Source: Xenopus tropicalis
Lineage: Eukaryota; Chordata; Amphibia; Anura; Pipidae
NCBI RefSeq assembly: GCF_000004195.4
Contig: NC_030683.2
Span: 79,074,910-79,138,909 of the forward strand
Direction: 5' to 3'
Length of the DNA: 64,000 nt
Shown here: positions 1-11,544 of the stretch, one piece after another
Position numbering within the stretch: the stretch's first letter is position 1
Layout: every line of letters starts with the position of its first letter
Notes under the pieces: generated by a model
Databases searched by the model: none
What the model was told of the DNA's origin: nothing
The model's input: only the letters and a program-made list of their open reading frames with translations
Made by a program: the position numbers and the translations under genes

Positions 1-559
1 ACTGTGCTAGGTGGTATGGGTAAGTATAATGTCCAGTTAAAGAGATACTACACTAACATGAACGTTTAGCACTATGTAGGCAGTGATATTCTGAGACAAT
101 CTGGTTTCTGTGATGGAGGGCTTAACTAGTCACTGGCAGAATAATGAAGACTCATGAACAGAATGTTTGCTGAACTGTACATTGTGTGAGAAACTAAAGC
201 AACTGCTTCACAGCAGCAAAGTACATCTCTGAGTGATTGCTCTGGGTTACTTCTATGGGTTACTGCACTGGTACATATTTGCCAAGTAACTGAGCCCCGG
301 TGGGAAGAATTCTCATTTTTTTGTTAACATTATTGCAAAGCATTTGGTAACGTTTTCAAGAACTGAATTGTTTAGATTATAATTTCATAATTTGACAAAT
401 CGGTTCTGCTTTTCTGCAGATTCAGTTTAAAGGGGACACAGAATAAATGTAATCCCTTGTAATATATTGATAGGTCTGTTTGAGTTATTGCTGAAGAGCA
501 GCCACATACCTACTGGTACCTGCTGCAGGTGTTACAACTACTGTCTCTTCTATGGGTGT
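1..559. other. No gene recognised
   Basis: I see no coding signal here. Positions ~60-115 (around a string reading 'gatattctgagacaat') resemble the interior of T2-type MITEs such as the one at 39171, so part of this stretch is probably an old MITE fragment. Confidence 0.4.
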
Positions 560-584
560 AGTTATTAACACTGGAGACAAACAT

Positions 585-695
585 CACTGGTGATGTTGCC
601 CATAGAAACTAATCAGATCTTTCCTTTTGTTTTTCAACTTGCAGTTGACCGTTCAAATCTAATTGCAGATTGGTTGCTATGGGCAATATCACCGG
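585..695. repeat. Imperfect palindrome, MITE core
   Basis: The left arm (about 585-615, reading GGTGATGTTGCCCATAG) is inverted at about 661-695 (CTATGGGCAATATCACC). The same core, with GCAACCAATCAG-type sequence, occurs inside the Harbinger-like MITE at 58030-58213, so this is probably an older relative with eroded ends. Confidence 0.55.
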
Positions 696-829
696 TTTTG
701 ATTGTCTCCAACTTTAATAAATACAGTGTCCTATTAGGTGACAGACCAGACTTGCTGACACAGCATTTTCTTAACTTTGGTGAACTGGGAGGCATTTATA
801 TGAGCATGAAATGATTTTCATTAAAATAT

Positions 830-1210
830 ATTAATCGAAAATACACTTTTGACCAACAAGTTCTGATTTTTGGGTCAGGTTTTTTGTCACAGAAAATCAA
901 AATTTGTTGAAAAAAAAAAAAAACAGAGACAAAACTGAGACAATCCTGAATCCGAAAATACTGAAACATGTAGAAGTCAATGGCAGATGTCCGTTTTACA
1001 ATTGGAAGATCTTACTTTGCTTTGTGGCTTTCAAGATTTTTGTGTTTTTATGCTGGCTTTTGTGTGACAATATGAAAACGTTGCGTTTTCCAGAACTTTT
1101 CTGCAAGTTTGTGCGTTTTCAGTTCAGATCTTTTGATAAATTACTGCCATTCTTGGAAATTAGTATTTTTTTGTGGTTTCTGAAAAATGGATATCCTTTT
1201 CCCTTTCTGC
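830..1210. repeat. Dispersed repeat fragment
   Basis: This AT-rich stretch shares the string CATGTAGAAGTCA.TGGCAGATGTCC and its flanks with 15822-16190, so the two are copies of one interspersed family. No terminal repeats are clear. The small open frame inside has no recognisable domain and is not called as a gene. Confidence 0.4.
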
Positions 1211-1216
1211 TTCATT

Positions 1217-1727
1217 TTAGCTTTCAAATAGGGGGTCACTGACACTAGCACCCAAAAAACATTGCTTCTATAAGACTACAAATTTATTTTTAATATTACT
1301 TTTTATCACTTCAAGCACCCTCCTATTCATCTTCCCAGCGCCAGATTTCTAATTTGCACGCCCCCGAGACTGCCCCCATTCTGCGCCCCCCCTGCATGCT
1401 GGAACACAACACCCCACCCGCGAGTGTGCATGTGCATGCAGGAACATTTAAACTTCCATACGGAGCAGTGTGGAGAGGTCCCCATTGCTCCGTATGGGAG
1501 TAAATTATAAAAATTTTGCTGTGGCGGGGTGGCATGCCACCCCTAAGTTTGTGCCACCCTAGGCCCGGGCCTGCATCTTCCAGTCTCTCACTCCATCCAC
1601 TGCCAGATTGCTATCGTAATTTGAACCCTAGCAACCATAAAGCAGCTGAAATTCCAAATTGGAGAGCTGATTGGAGAGATATAACTTTCTGTATCATACT
1701 ACTATTTAATTTAAAGGTGAACTTGCC
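1217..1727 (+). mobile_element. T2-like MITE fragment split by a hAT
   Basis: 1217-1327 and 1582-1727 align piecewise with the interior and 3' part of the T2 MITE at 39171-39632. Shared strings include GGGGGTCACTGAC, ACCCTAGCAAC and CCAAATTGGAGAG. The hAT element at 1336-1573 interrupts it. The 5' part is missing or unrecognisable. Confidence 0.6.
1336..1573. mobile_element. hAT-type MITE with 8-bp TSD
   Basis: The 238-bp insertion begins CAGCGCCAG and ends CCCGGGCCTG. It is flanked by the exact 8-bp duplication CATCTTCC (1328-1335 and 1574-1581). An 8-bp TSD with CAG-type ends is diagnostic of the hAT superfamily. It has no coding capacity and is inserted in a T2-like MITE, so it is the younger of the two. 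Confidence 0.85.
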
Positions 1728-2427
1728 TTTTAAGGGTTCATTTAATAATAATAACAACATGTTTTCACCAGTTTTAGTAAACCTGAATAGCTTTAGATGT
1801 ATACTGTTGGTATAGTTGGACTGCTAATAACCTGCTGTAAGTTATTACCTGATGCCAGCTTGTGACTTTTCTCACAGTAACTCCCTAAGATTACTAGCTC
1901 GTTGTTGGTACAGTTTAGTAAATATTCTGGTTAAGGAGTGGCCATGGGCGACTGAGGGAGTGTCAAACACATATCATAGCTGATTACTGCCTTAAAGAGG
2001 CTTGCTAAAGCGTTTTCTCTGCATGAAGAAGGGCTATGATTTACTTACATGCATATTACTTTATCACGTTAATTGTTACTGTTAACCTATTTAGACAACT
2101 GTTAGGTCAATGACCCCAACAACAAGATTTATGTCAGGGTGCAGAGGAAACAGGGCAGGGCAGAATACAACAGTGTTATTGTATGTAGACTTCTGTCTGT
2201 TTCTGATAAACTTCCGCAACAAGTTCTATCTAACAGTCATATGATAATGCACTAATTGTTACATACAAAACTGGCACTGAATAAAGGACATCAACATCAA
2301 AAAGCCAGATAACAGAGCCTAACATTACAGAATAAAAGCTTGCAACAAATAAGCCGCAGGCAGACTAGAAAAATGAAGCCAAAGGATTGAGAAAAGTAAT
2401 AGGCAATTTTAATTTGTAGAATTATAG
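1728..2427. other. No gene recognised
   Basis: A non-repetitive-looking stretch without a convincing open frame, splice-bounded exon or RNA gene. Confidence 0.4.
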
Positions 2428-3710
2428 GGGCCGATTCACTAAAGGTCGATAAAACGAGTGATATTTATAGCATGCATTAAAAATATTATCACTTCTTATT
2501 TTTTGAGAGTTAATGATGGATTCACTAAAAGGACACTTGTCATAATTAAGATGACAGATTTTCAAGCGATATTTTAACGCATGCAATATATTTATGGAGG
2601 AACTTCCCACCCACTCCTCACCCAAACAAAGCAAGAAACAACAGCATGATAGCAGACTCAGAAATCTGAAATTTTGTGAATTTGAAAATGAGGCTCTTAC
2701 AGAGAAATTAGTGCCACTGTGTGACCAAATGATTGGAAATATGCCACTAAAACTGCTACCGCTGTGAAAAATAAATACTGGAACGACATAGCTGACCATG
2801 TCAACAGTGTTGAAGCGTGCAGCATTTCAAAAAAAGATACCAACATATAAAAAGGGTCCTGAAGAAAAAACTTTCTGAACAATCCAAATATAGGTATACA
2901 TCATACATAGGCTGGTGAGTACAACAACAAATGTATACAGTAAATAGGGGGTCATTACCATAACATTCCCAAAAATTGTTAATGCCCTGTTATTTGTTAT
3001 GCCCCTTTATGAAGAAGGATCTTTGTGGAAGCATTGTTTAATACAGAATATAAGGGAGAGGGATGGGAGTTAGTGAGGCCAGTTAGTAGTAAGTTGCATT
3101 AGTTTAGTAGGGTTAGTGTCAGAGCATGCCTTAGTATTCTATTGATTACACTGGGAAGAAAGGGATTCATTTGGGCAACAATGAGTAGAAAAAAGTCACT
3201 ACGTTGTGATGGGATTGAAATGCAAAAGAAGTTTATTGTTGATGATAATTCAAGACCCATGCAAATATTAGTTCTATGTGTTTCTAGTGCTATGTAATGA
3301 AACATTTCTCTTTTTTTACTATTTGTTGTGGGTGGGGCCTCACCCACTCCAAGGGACATGAGCCTTAAGTGCTTAGTGAATCCTAGTTACTGTGAATGCA
3401 GAAATGTTGCATATTGCCACTCACTACTGCTGAGCTCAATAAAATAAATGAGCATTTTTTTTAAAGTGTGCAACTATATCCTCTTCTTCACAAGCCAACA
3501 AAAATCCGACTGCCAACTCCATCTTGTGTTGCCAAATGCTTACAAACCGCAATGTTCTTTAAGTACCGCCTACCCCAAGTAGGTGTTAATATTAGCACAG
3601 ATTATTTGTGAATCATGCATTAGTATTCTTTCTATTCTATAATTAACGCAATGCGATAAAAATAATGCATTGCAATAATGCGCTTTTTAATGCATGCAAT
3701 ATGAGTGATA
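2428..3710 (+). mobile_element. Degenerate PIF/Harbinger-type transposon
   Basis: The left end reads GGGGCCGATTCACTAA, the GGGGC..ATT.A..AA terminus seen on other Harbinger-type elements in this window. Subterminal GCATGCATT and GCATGCAAT motifs recur near both ends (about 2470-2590 and 3617-3705). The right terminus is eroded, so the end coordinate is approximate. The body contains the remnant of a Myb/SANT-like gene (2655-2890). No transposase DDE domain is recognised. Confidence 0.6.
2655..2890 (+). pseudogene. Harbinger Myb/SANT-like protein remnant
   Basis: PIF/Harbinger transposons encode, besides the DDE nuclease, a Myb/SANT-like DNA-binding protein that helps bring the transposase to the element ends. 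Here the + strand reads FCEFENEALTEKLVPL near 2666-2715 and, after a one-base frameshift near 2750, KTATAVKNKYWNDIADHVN near 2750-2810, followed by VEACSISKKD. This is the typical order of such a domain: ENEALxE helix, then the K-N-K-x-W-N-D-I helix with the valine-rich loop. A stop follows at about 2847, and one more positively charged stretch (LKKKLSEQSK) sits just downstream in another frame. It is a pseudogene with at least two breaks. The opposite-strand open frames across this region are shadows. The family assignment is from memory of the motif pattern. Confidence 0.6.
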
Positions 3711-4110
3711 AGTGATAACAAGGTCATTCAGAGCTTTTGGTTATTTTAGAACGAGCATTTTGAAAGGTCAAACTTTTGTGCACCAAAAGTTGGTTGGCCA
3801 AATAGCAACCTTGCTTTCAATTGATCACTGTTGTTGTATGTATTGGGTCATTAACCAACCTGGAGCTGATGGAGCCTAAAATAAATTCAGCAGCCCATAA
3901 AAATGCAAGCAAATCAGGTTTTCTAAAATGATACAAAATGAGCATAATACCACTATTGCATTGGTGATTTTAAGATGTAAATGCATGTAAAAAGTGAGCA
4001 CAAAGGAATCGGAATCTTATCAAATTAAAAGTTAAGATGAAACAAAAGAATATAAACAAAATAGGTTTGAACGCTCAGGCCAAAACAGTTCTACCCAATC
4101 CACTAAACTG

Positions 4111-4353
4111 TAAAGGTGCCCATACAAGGGCAGATTTAAACTGGTGATTTGGGCCCTTCAGACCGATTCAGCAGCTTATGCCCATGTACAGTACAGTGCC
4201 CTCCAACAGGCCTATCTGACAAACATCTGGCTGAAAATCGTGATCCCTAAGGCCAAATGATCACGTTAGCCCAATATTGGCTACCTTTGGTAGGCATATT
4301 GGGATAAAGATCCGCTTTGGTGAGGTTGCAAATCTAACAGTGTACGACCAGCT
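4111..4353. mobile_element. MITE, AAGGTGGCCATAC family
   Basis: It begins TAAAGGTGCCCATACA and ends GTGTACGACCAGCTTA. Two other copies sit at about 52923-53206 and 63000-63246, where the end reads GTGTATGGCCACCTTA. All three carry the internal CCAAATGA/GATC-rich sequence. It is non-coding. The superfamily is unresolved. Confidence 0.6.
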
Positions 4354-5540
4354 TAACACAGAATGGTCTTTGTACCTTTAGGCCAATGACAGACAAGGTC
4401 ATTTGGAACTGTTTGAGATTCTCATTTTCCCCTCCACTCATATGCTTCCAACAGATTATCACCTAAATCAGCAATTACCATTCATTTAATTACCGTGTAG
4501 GGACAGTTATGAGCTGAGCCTTTAAACTGGTCTTACATATCCAGATTAGGCAGGTATGTCAGGTTAAGGGTGGAGTTTGACAGGTCATTCTTCGATCTGT
4601 CATTTTCTTCTCGTGAATTGGTAGATGAGGGAATGAAGAAGAGCTGCAGTTTCTTTTCACTTACTGCAGTTACAATTGTTAAGGCCATACAGTTGGACAG
4701 GCTAACTGGGGTAGCAGGACTTTTCCCGGTATTTGGAGCACAGAGTATTTTCATTTTTTTTACCTTTTCCAGTTTCTGCTTGTGTTTTATTTGATATGGG
4801 ATGATACAGACCATTTTTACAATTTTTGCTTTTTAATAATAATATTTTAAACAATGTACTCTTCAGACACGGAGATACCAGAAGAATAGGTTTTAGGGCT
4901 CTGGCTGGTGGGCCCTTGACATCAGGTTCTTAGGTCAGCCCCTGGTTTCTCAGTCTGACTGACACTAAACAGCCAGAACAATAATTGGTAGGCATGCAAG
5001 CAAATGTATATGTGTACTTCTGTGTTTGGTGCTTATAGGAATCCTTTATAGTCTACCTAAAATAGATTGTAGGGTCTTTTTCACTTCTTTCATTTAAAGT
5101 AGACAGGAGGGATCAATACAATTTCTTATGCAATTCGGACCATGCAATTCAGAACAAGCATTTACAAATACATGGGGGGGCAAGGTGGCCAGTTGGGTTG
5201 GGGTTTCGGTCATTGCCTGAAACACTGTAATATTGCTGTCCAGTGTCTGAAGGAAGCTTGTACAATATCCATCTAACTGAGCTGCTAAATAATGTAAAGT
5301 TCTAAATAAATCAGCAGTCCATAAAAATGCAAGCATATCAGGCGTTTTCATACTAACAGGCTGGTGGCTGGTTGAATCAACTTGCTTTCATTTCAACTAA
5401 AAAGGGATAAGTATTCTTTACTAACTTTATCAAAACCATTGTGCTTTTTTAACTGTTGGGTTTTATTTTTTTTTCATAAGTAATTGTTGTTTTTGGAGCT
5501 AATTTACAAAGTTTGTGGGATCCATAGGCTTACAGCAGGT
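4354..5540. other. No gene recognised
   Basis: Short open frames occur on both strands around 4530-4815 and 5094-5351, but neither shows a domain, a signal peptide or splice borders, and both strands are open at once. I treat them as chance frames. Confidence 0.4.
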
Positions 5541-5544
5541 TACA

Positions 5545-5811
5545 TTCCCTTGTAATTACCCTCAGCTTGAGGAGGGTGGGGTTTGATTAGTTCACCTTTA
5601 CAGACTGCATAAATAGAACCACAGGCACTCCAGTGGAGCTTGCTCTGGTGGTAGGTGCTCTGTAAGTGATTGCTCTTGAAGTGGGGGCTCTGTAAGTGGA
5701 GTTATAAACTCAGGGAGTTAAACACTAAGGGAGTTAAAAACAAGGTAAAGCAAGGTATTTACTACAAGTCCTTACACCTATTTTTGTTTAACTGTTCTTG
5801 TAACTGGGAGA
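5545..5811 (+). promoter_or_regulatory. LINE 5' UTR / presumed internal promoter
   Basis: The leader upstream of the ORF1 ATG contains an imperfect duplication (GGTGCTCTGTAAGTG at about 5651 and GGGGCTCTGTAAGTG at about 5684). Non-LTR elements of this type carry their promoter in the 5' UTR. That role is inferred from the family; no TATA box is needed or seen. Confidence 0.4.
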
Positions 5812-6798
5812 ATGAGTGGTAGCAACATTGAAGGTCTGACACAGTGCACAGCCTGCCACATGTATGCAGTTGTGGAACAACAGTTCCAAAGTGCATACCT
5901 CTGTTGTGGATGTGAGCGAATTGCCACTTTAGAGGCTCGCGTTAGAGCCCTAGAGGAACACGTTGCAACACTGCGTTCAATCAACAATCTTGAGAGGGGT
6001 CTCTTGCTAACTGAACAAGAACTAGTGGGGTCAGATAGTATGGGGGGAGGGGAGCAAGGAAAGGATGATAGGGCAGTAAGCTGGGTGACAGTTAGAAAAT
6101 CTAGTGTGGCGAAAAGGAAAAGGGAGGCTGCTCCAGGGTTTGCGCATCCCAACAGATTTGCCAGATTGTGTGAAGAAGATGGGAGTGTGAACTCTGGATT
6201 GGCGGTTCTAGGTGAGGCTGATCTCTCTAACAGCCGGGAGACCAGTTTCACTAGTAGTGGTGGGGAGGAGAGCAGAGCTAGGCCTAAACAGATGGTGGTT
6301 ATAGGGGATTCGATCATTAGGAAAGTGGACAGGGTAATCTGTCGAGCGGATCGCTTCAACCGGACAGTTTGCTGTCTTCCTGGTGCCAGGGTTTGGCATG
6401 TAGTTGATCGGGTTGACACATTATTGGGAGGGGCAGGGCATGACCCGGCTGTCTTGGTACATATCGGTACTAACGACAAAATGAACGGTAGGTGGGGGAC
6501 TTTAAAGAGTGAGTTCAGGGATCTAGGCTCTAAGATTAGGCAAAGATCCTCCAATGTCATTTTTTCGGAAATTTTGCCGGTGCCACGTGCAAGTTTAGGG
6601 AGACAGCGGGAGCTTAGGGAGCTAAATGCGTGGCTAAAGTCTTGGTGTAGGAAGGAAGGGTTTGGGTTCCTAGAGCACTGGGCTGACTTTTCTTTGGGGT
6701 ACAATCTATACAGCCCTGACGGGTTGCACCTCAATGGAAGGGGGTCTGCTGTGCTAGGGGAGAGAATGGTTAAGAGGTTGGAGGAGTGTTTAAACTAG
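5812..6798 (+). CDS. LINE ORF1 protein, SGNH esterase domain
   Basis: An intact 328-residue frame from ATG 5812 to TAG 6796. The N terminus has CxxC (12-15) and CCxC (31-34) cysteine pairs suggesting a small zinc-binding module, followed by a short leucine-heptad coiled coil (about 38-60). The middle is charged and low complexity. The C-terminal domain is an SGNH/GDSL hydrolase: block I VVIGDS (Ser167 nucleophile), block III HIGTND (Asn221), and block V SPDGLHLN (Asp303 and His306). Esterase-bearing ORF1 proteins are known from CR1-like LINEs, where they are thought to bind nucleic acid and lipid or membrane during retrotransposition. The full catalytic set is present. It lies 12 nt upstream of ORF2's first frame, as expected for a bicistronic LINE. 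The opposite-strand frame is a shadow. Confidence 0.85.
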   Translation: MSGSNIEGLTQCTACHMYAVVEQQFQSAYLCCGCERIATLEARVRALEEHVATLRSINNLERGLLLTEQELVGSDSMGGGEQGKDDRAVSWVTVRKSSVAKRKREAAPGFAHPNRFARLCEEDGSVNSGLAVLGEADLSNSRETSFTSSGGEESRARPKQMVVIGDSIIRKVDRVICRADRFNRTVCCLPGARVWHVVDRVDTLLGGAGHDPAVLVHIGTNDKMNGRWGTLKSEFRDLGSKIRQRSSNVIFSEILPVPRASLGRQRELRELNAWLKSWCRKEGFGFLEHWADFSLGYNLYSPDGLHLNGRGSAVLGERMVKRLEECLN

Positions 6799-6810
6799 AC
6801 AAAGGGGGGG

Positions 6811-9793
6811 GTGGGTGAGCTAGAATACTATGGGAAAATTAGTGTAGACGGGGTAGGGGGACTAGCAAAGGGTTGTGGGGGAGGAGTGAGGGGGGCATAC
6901 AGTTTATCAGATAAGGAGCTTCCGTTACAAGGAAAGCAGTCTCATAATTGCCTTAGCTCTAATTCTCCCTTAGCTAATGTAAACATCAGAGGGAGAAGTA
7001 ATAATCTCCGCTGCATGCTGGCTAATGCGCGTAGCTTGTCGGGTAAATTAGGGGAGCTGCAAGCTATTGCATGTATTGAAAATTATGATTTAATAGGTAT
7101 CACTGAGACATGGTGGGATGATAAATGCGACTGGGCTGCGAATTTAAATGGTTATACACTTTTTAGGAGGGACAGAGAGATTAAAAGGGGTGGAGGGGTT
7201 TGTCTTTATGTAAAGTCAGATTTAAAGCCATGTAATAAAGACATTACCAATGAAAACGTTGAATCTCTTTGGGTAGAAATTTCAGTAGGGCTGAAGGTCA
7301 CAAAGAAAATGATCATTGGTGTATGCTATAAACCACCCCGTATACAGTAGATGAGGGGGATGAGGCCCAGCTATTGTTGCAAATGGAGGAGGCTTCAAAA
7401 CTGGGTCAAGTTGTTATTATGGGGGACTTTAATTATCCGGACATCGACTGGAGTAATGGGGTGGCTAAGTCAGAAAAAGCTAGTAGGTTTGTAAACATGC
7501 TAAATGACAACTTTTTATTTCAGGCGGTTCAAGAACCCACTAGGAATGACTCTATTTTGGACCTGGTGATTTCTAATAATAATGAACTCATCTCTAACAT
7601 TTGTGTGGGTGAACATTTGGGGAACAGTGATCACAACATGGTCTCCTTTGAGATAATGCTACAGAGACAGCGCTATAAGGGAGTAACTAAAACGCTCAAT
7701 TTTAGACGTGCAGACTTTGCCAGTATAAGGGCATCTCTGCAATGTGTCAACTGGGAAAGGCTTTTCATGGGGTTAGACACAGAATTAAAATGGAACATCT
7801 TTAAAACATTGCTTTGTAGGTATACACAACAGTATATCCCCCTTGTAAGCAAGGAGAGGCATCGCAAAGCAAAACCTTTATGGCTGAATAAAAGTGTTAT
7901 TGTCGAGGTTGGTAAGAAAAAACGTGCTTTTAGGGCATTCAAGTTAGCTGGGACAGCGGAAACTTTCATCAGGTACAAGGAAGCAAATAAAGCATGCAAA
8001 AAAGCTATCAAGCAAGCTAAAATTGAAATGGAAAGGGATATTGCAGCTAGGAGTAAAAAGAATCCAAAATTATTTTTTAATTATGTGAATAGTAAAAAAA
8101 TGAAGCAAGAAGGGGGGGTAAGTTGGTTGATGAGAACGGGGAAAAAGCTGAAATTTTGAACTCTTATTTTTCATCTGTCTATACATCTGAGGAGCCAGAT
8201 AATGAAGGCTTCCCTTGTAATATGCCCAGTTCTAGTAATTTAGCTACTGACGCATGGGTCACTCGGGAGGAAATTCAAAAGAGACTTGAACATGTAAAGG
8301 TAAACAAAGGTCCAGGGCCGGATGGGATTCATCCCAGGGTATTAAATGAGCTGAGCGCTGTGATTGCCAAACCTCTTCACTTAATTTTTCAGGATTCATT
8401 GAGGTCTGGCATGGTGCCGAGAGACTGGCGGATTGCTAATGTGGTGCCATTATTTAAAAAGGGATCCCGTTCTCAGCCTGAAAACTATAGGCCTGTTAGT
8501 CTGACATCAGTAGTAGGAAAACTTTTGGAAGGGGTAATAAGGGATAGGGTACTTGAATACATTGCAGTTCACAATACTATTAGTTTGTGCCAGCATGGTT
8601 TTATGCGTAACAGATCTTGCCAGACTAATTTAGTCACCTTTTATGAGGAGGTGAGTAGGAACCTTGATGCTGGAATGGCAGTTGATGTCATCTACTTGGA
8701 CTTTGCTAAAGTGTTTGATACAGTACCTCACAGAAGGTTAATGATCAAATTGAGGAATATTGGCCTAGAACATAATATTTGTAATTGGATAGAGAACTGG
8801 CTGAAGGATAGAGTACAAAGAGTGGTTGTAAATGGAACATTTTCTAATTGGACCAGTGTGGTTAGTGGATTACCGCAGCGGTCAGTCCTTGGTCCTTTGC
8901 TTTTTAACTTGTTTATTAATGACCTGGAGGTGGGCATAGAAAGTACTGTTTCTAGTTTTGCTGATGACACAAAATTGTGCAAAACTATAATTTCCATGCA
9001 GGATGCTGCCGCTTTGCAGAGCGATTTGACAAAATTGGAAAACTGGGCAGCAAACTGGAAAATGAGGTTCAATGTTGATAAGTGCAAAGTTATGCACTTT
9101 GGTAGAAATAATATAAACGCAAACTATCTACTGAATGGTAGTGTGTTGGGGATATCCTTAATGGAGAAGGATCTAGGGGTTTTTGTTGATAACAAGTTGT
9201 CTAATGCCAGGCAGTGTCATTCTGTGGCTACTAAAGCAAATAAAGTGCTGTCTTGTATAAAAAAGGGCATTGACTCAAGGGATGAGAACATAATTTTGCC
9301 CCTTTATAGGTCCCTGGTAAGGCCTCACCTTGAGTATGCAGTGCAGTTTTGGGCTCCAGTCCTTAAGAAGGATATTAATGAGCTGGAGAGAGTGCAGAGA
9401 CGTGCAACTAAACTGGTTAAGGGGATGGAAGATTTAAACTATGAGGTGAGACTGTCGAGGTTGAGGTTGTTTTCTCTGGAAAAGAGGCGCTTGCGAGGGG
9501 ACATGATTACTCTGTACAAGTACATTAGAGGGTATTATAGGCAGTTGGGGGATGTTCTTTTTTCCCATAAAAACAATCAACGCACCAGAGGTCACCCCTT
9601 TAGATTAGAGGAACGGAGCTTCCATTTGAAGCAGCGTAGGTGGTTTTTCACGGTGAGGGCAGTGAGGTTGTGGAATGCCCTTCCTAGTGATGTGGTAATG
9701 GCAGATTCTGTTAATGCCTTTAAGAGGGGCCTGGATGAGTTCTTGATCAATCAGAATATCCAAGGCTATTGTGATACTAAAATCTACAGTTAG
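6811..9793 (+). pseudogene. LINE ORF2, endonuclease-reverse transcriptase, frameshifted
   Basis: ORF2 supplies target nicking and target-primed reverse transcription. It reads in three frames: 6811-7350, 7374-8159 and 8123-9793. The first break is at about 7345; the second is in or next to the G run at 8111-8117. Endonuclease motifs are present in order: LANARS, ITETWW, GGVCLYV, GVCYKPP, then VIMGDFN, ILDLVIS and GNSDHN. The RT fingers and palm follow: NYRPVSLTS, a QHGF motif, YLDFAKVFDTVPH, and FADDTKL with the catalytic Asp pair at residues 281-282 of the last frame. The conserved PQG motif is altered to PQR at 8876-8881, whereas the copy at 59952 keeps PQG. The C-terminal HPFR...WNALP block is present. 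With two frameshifts and the Gly-to-Arg change it is unlikely to be active as it stands. Confidence 0.88.
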
Positions 9794-9899
9794 TACTAGT
9801 GGTTGTATTTATAGTTTATGTATGTGAGTGTATAGATTGGTAGGTTTGCTGGGTTTACTTGGATGGGTTGAACTTGATGGACACTGGTCTTTTTTCAAC

Positions 9900-9939
9900 C
9901 CTATGTAACTATGTAACTAGGTAACTATGTAACTATGTA
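9900..9939 (+). repeat. (ATGTAACT)n 3' tail of LINE
   Basis: Five near-perfect 8-bp repeats directly follow the conserved LINE 3' UTR end (GGACACTGGTC, then TTTTTTCAACCC). The antisense copy at 23155 shows the same tail as TAGTTACA repeats. Confidence 0.85.
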
Positions 9940-10282
9940 GCATTTTAGTTTTGGGGTGAAGTTTTCAGAAGCAGTTAGTGTTCCCCTCAACACAGGCCAG
10001 CAACCCAATAATTCTGAAATGGCCCATACAAGTGCATTAACCTAAAAAGCTGCAAGTCAGACTCGTTGCATATAAAATGCTGTCTTACAGGAAGTAAAAA
10101 CAAACAAACAAAAAAAAAAATATACAAAAGACTAGAAAGGGAAGTTTGAGAACAAACTTCATGTTGGCTCCACGCAGTTTTTCTAACCTTGGACCACAGT
10201 TATATAGTAAAAACCATTGTGCAAAGTTTGGGGACCTTGTGTCTGAATGTGTCTGAATGGCAGAAATTGAAAAAAAGTCAAT

Positions 10283-11182
10283 GGGGCTCATTTACCAATG
10301 CATTGCAGCGCTGTAATAGTCGCAGAGGCGAAACTTTTGCCCTGCGCATAAGCATATTTAACAGTATAGCGCAAACACGGTCGCTTAAAGTTTCATGCGC
10401 TAGTTTTGACGCAAACTGCTGCGCCATACAAACATGCACATATGATGTCGCAAAACTGCACATACTGTATGATGACGCAAAACTTGTCATAAATTATGTG
10501 CATAGATGGTGCAAGCTAATGCTCTAATAAGCCCGTACCAACTACATGCTTTCTAACTTAAAAAGCCAGTCAGTTGGTGTTTAAATGGAAAAAACATATG
10601 GAAGACTCCATCACATTAACAAGGGAAACTGCCTTTATAGATAAGAACAAAGTTAAAAAAAGGGTAAATGTTATTAAAACATTGTAAACAAATTAACAAT
10701 TATATTTTTATAATAATGCTAATTAACATATCATAAATTTGAGAAACATTAACATGGTTTTATTAATGACATACCTAAATTAGTTTATTGTAGCACAAAT
10801 CTGCAAATATACTAGCGCAAATGGTGAAGAACACAGTCAGAAATACGCCACAAATGAACAGGCGTAAAAATTGCAATGCAGCCGTGCCTGCGCAAATCTG
10901 CCCCTATATACGCACAAATAGCACATATACTGTATAGGTGCAAAGGGCGCACTCACGCAAAAATCAGGCCTATAAAACCCGCCCCTAGCCACACCCCCAA
11001 AAAACACGTTGTTGCTTGCGACATTATTGCCCATTATTTGCGACATGCACATAAAAAGAACTGACGGAAAAATAAATGAACCAACGTAATGTAACGTATA
11101 TGCAATTGCGTGTGCGTACAAAATGGCGCATAATCATAATTGCGTCGGTTTGTGTGCTGCGATGCATTGATAAATGAGCCCC
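10283..11182. mobile_element. 900-bp MITE, GGGGCTCATTTA termini
   Basis: The left end GGGGCTCATTTACCAATGCA is inverted at the right end, which reads TGCATTGATAAATGAGCCCC. The flanking trinucleotide AAT is duplicated (10280-10282 and 11183-11185). A 3-bp TSD and GGGGC...TTTA ends fit the PIF/Harbinger group, although the usual TSD is TWA. The arms are GC-rich with GCGCAAA-type motifs. There is no coding frame, so it is non-autonomous. Confidence 0.75.
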
Positions 11183-11544
11183 AATGAGTGGAACTGCAGT
11201 TACCCAGTGACTAACTGCAAAGTTTGAGGACCCTAGGATCAATAGTTAAAGAACAGCAGCAGCTTAATTTTTACCCAATAAAATTCAATATGTGAATTGT
11301 GATTGGTGGGTGTGCCCCTTTTTCTAACCTTTAGTCAAAGTCACCCAGTGACAAACTACAAAGTTTGGGCACCTTGGCATAAATAGTGTGACAGCATTTT
11401 ATATTTAAACCAATGAAATTCAATGGATGAAATCTGATTGGCTGTTAGTGGCCAAACCCAGTTTTCTTATTTTTGAACTGCAGTCCCCCAGTGGCCAACT
11501 CTGCAAAGTTTGGGGGCTGAGACGTAAAATTTTGGGACTGACAG

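Larger units (their letters stand above)
5545..9939 (+). mobile_element. CR1/L2-clade LINE, nearly full length
   Basis: A ~4.4-kb non-LTR retrotransposon copy. It has a ~265-nt 5' UTR, ORF1 with an SGNH esterase (5812-6798), ORF2 with an APE endonuclease and reverse transcriptase (6811-9793), a short 3' UTR, and an 8-bp microsatellite tail (ATGTAACT)n at 9900-9939. An 8-bp tail repeat and an esterase-bearing ORF1 are features of the CR1/L2 group, as opposed to L1. The 5' boundary is estimated from where the 5' UTR character begins, and I could not find a target-site duplication. Fragments of the same family lie at 23155-23310 plus 24090-24247 (antisense), 24741-24880 (sense) and 59952-60890 (sense). 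Confidence 0.85.

Noticed and set aside
5778..6734. 318-codon minus-strand frame overlapping LINE ORF1
   Set aside because: Antisense shadow of a bona fide esterase-bearing ORF1. Low-complexity Ser/Leu/Pro composition and no domain.
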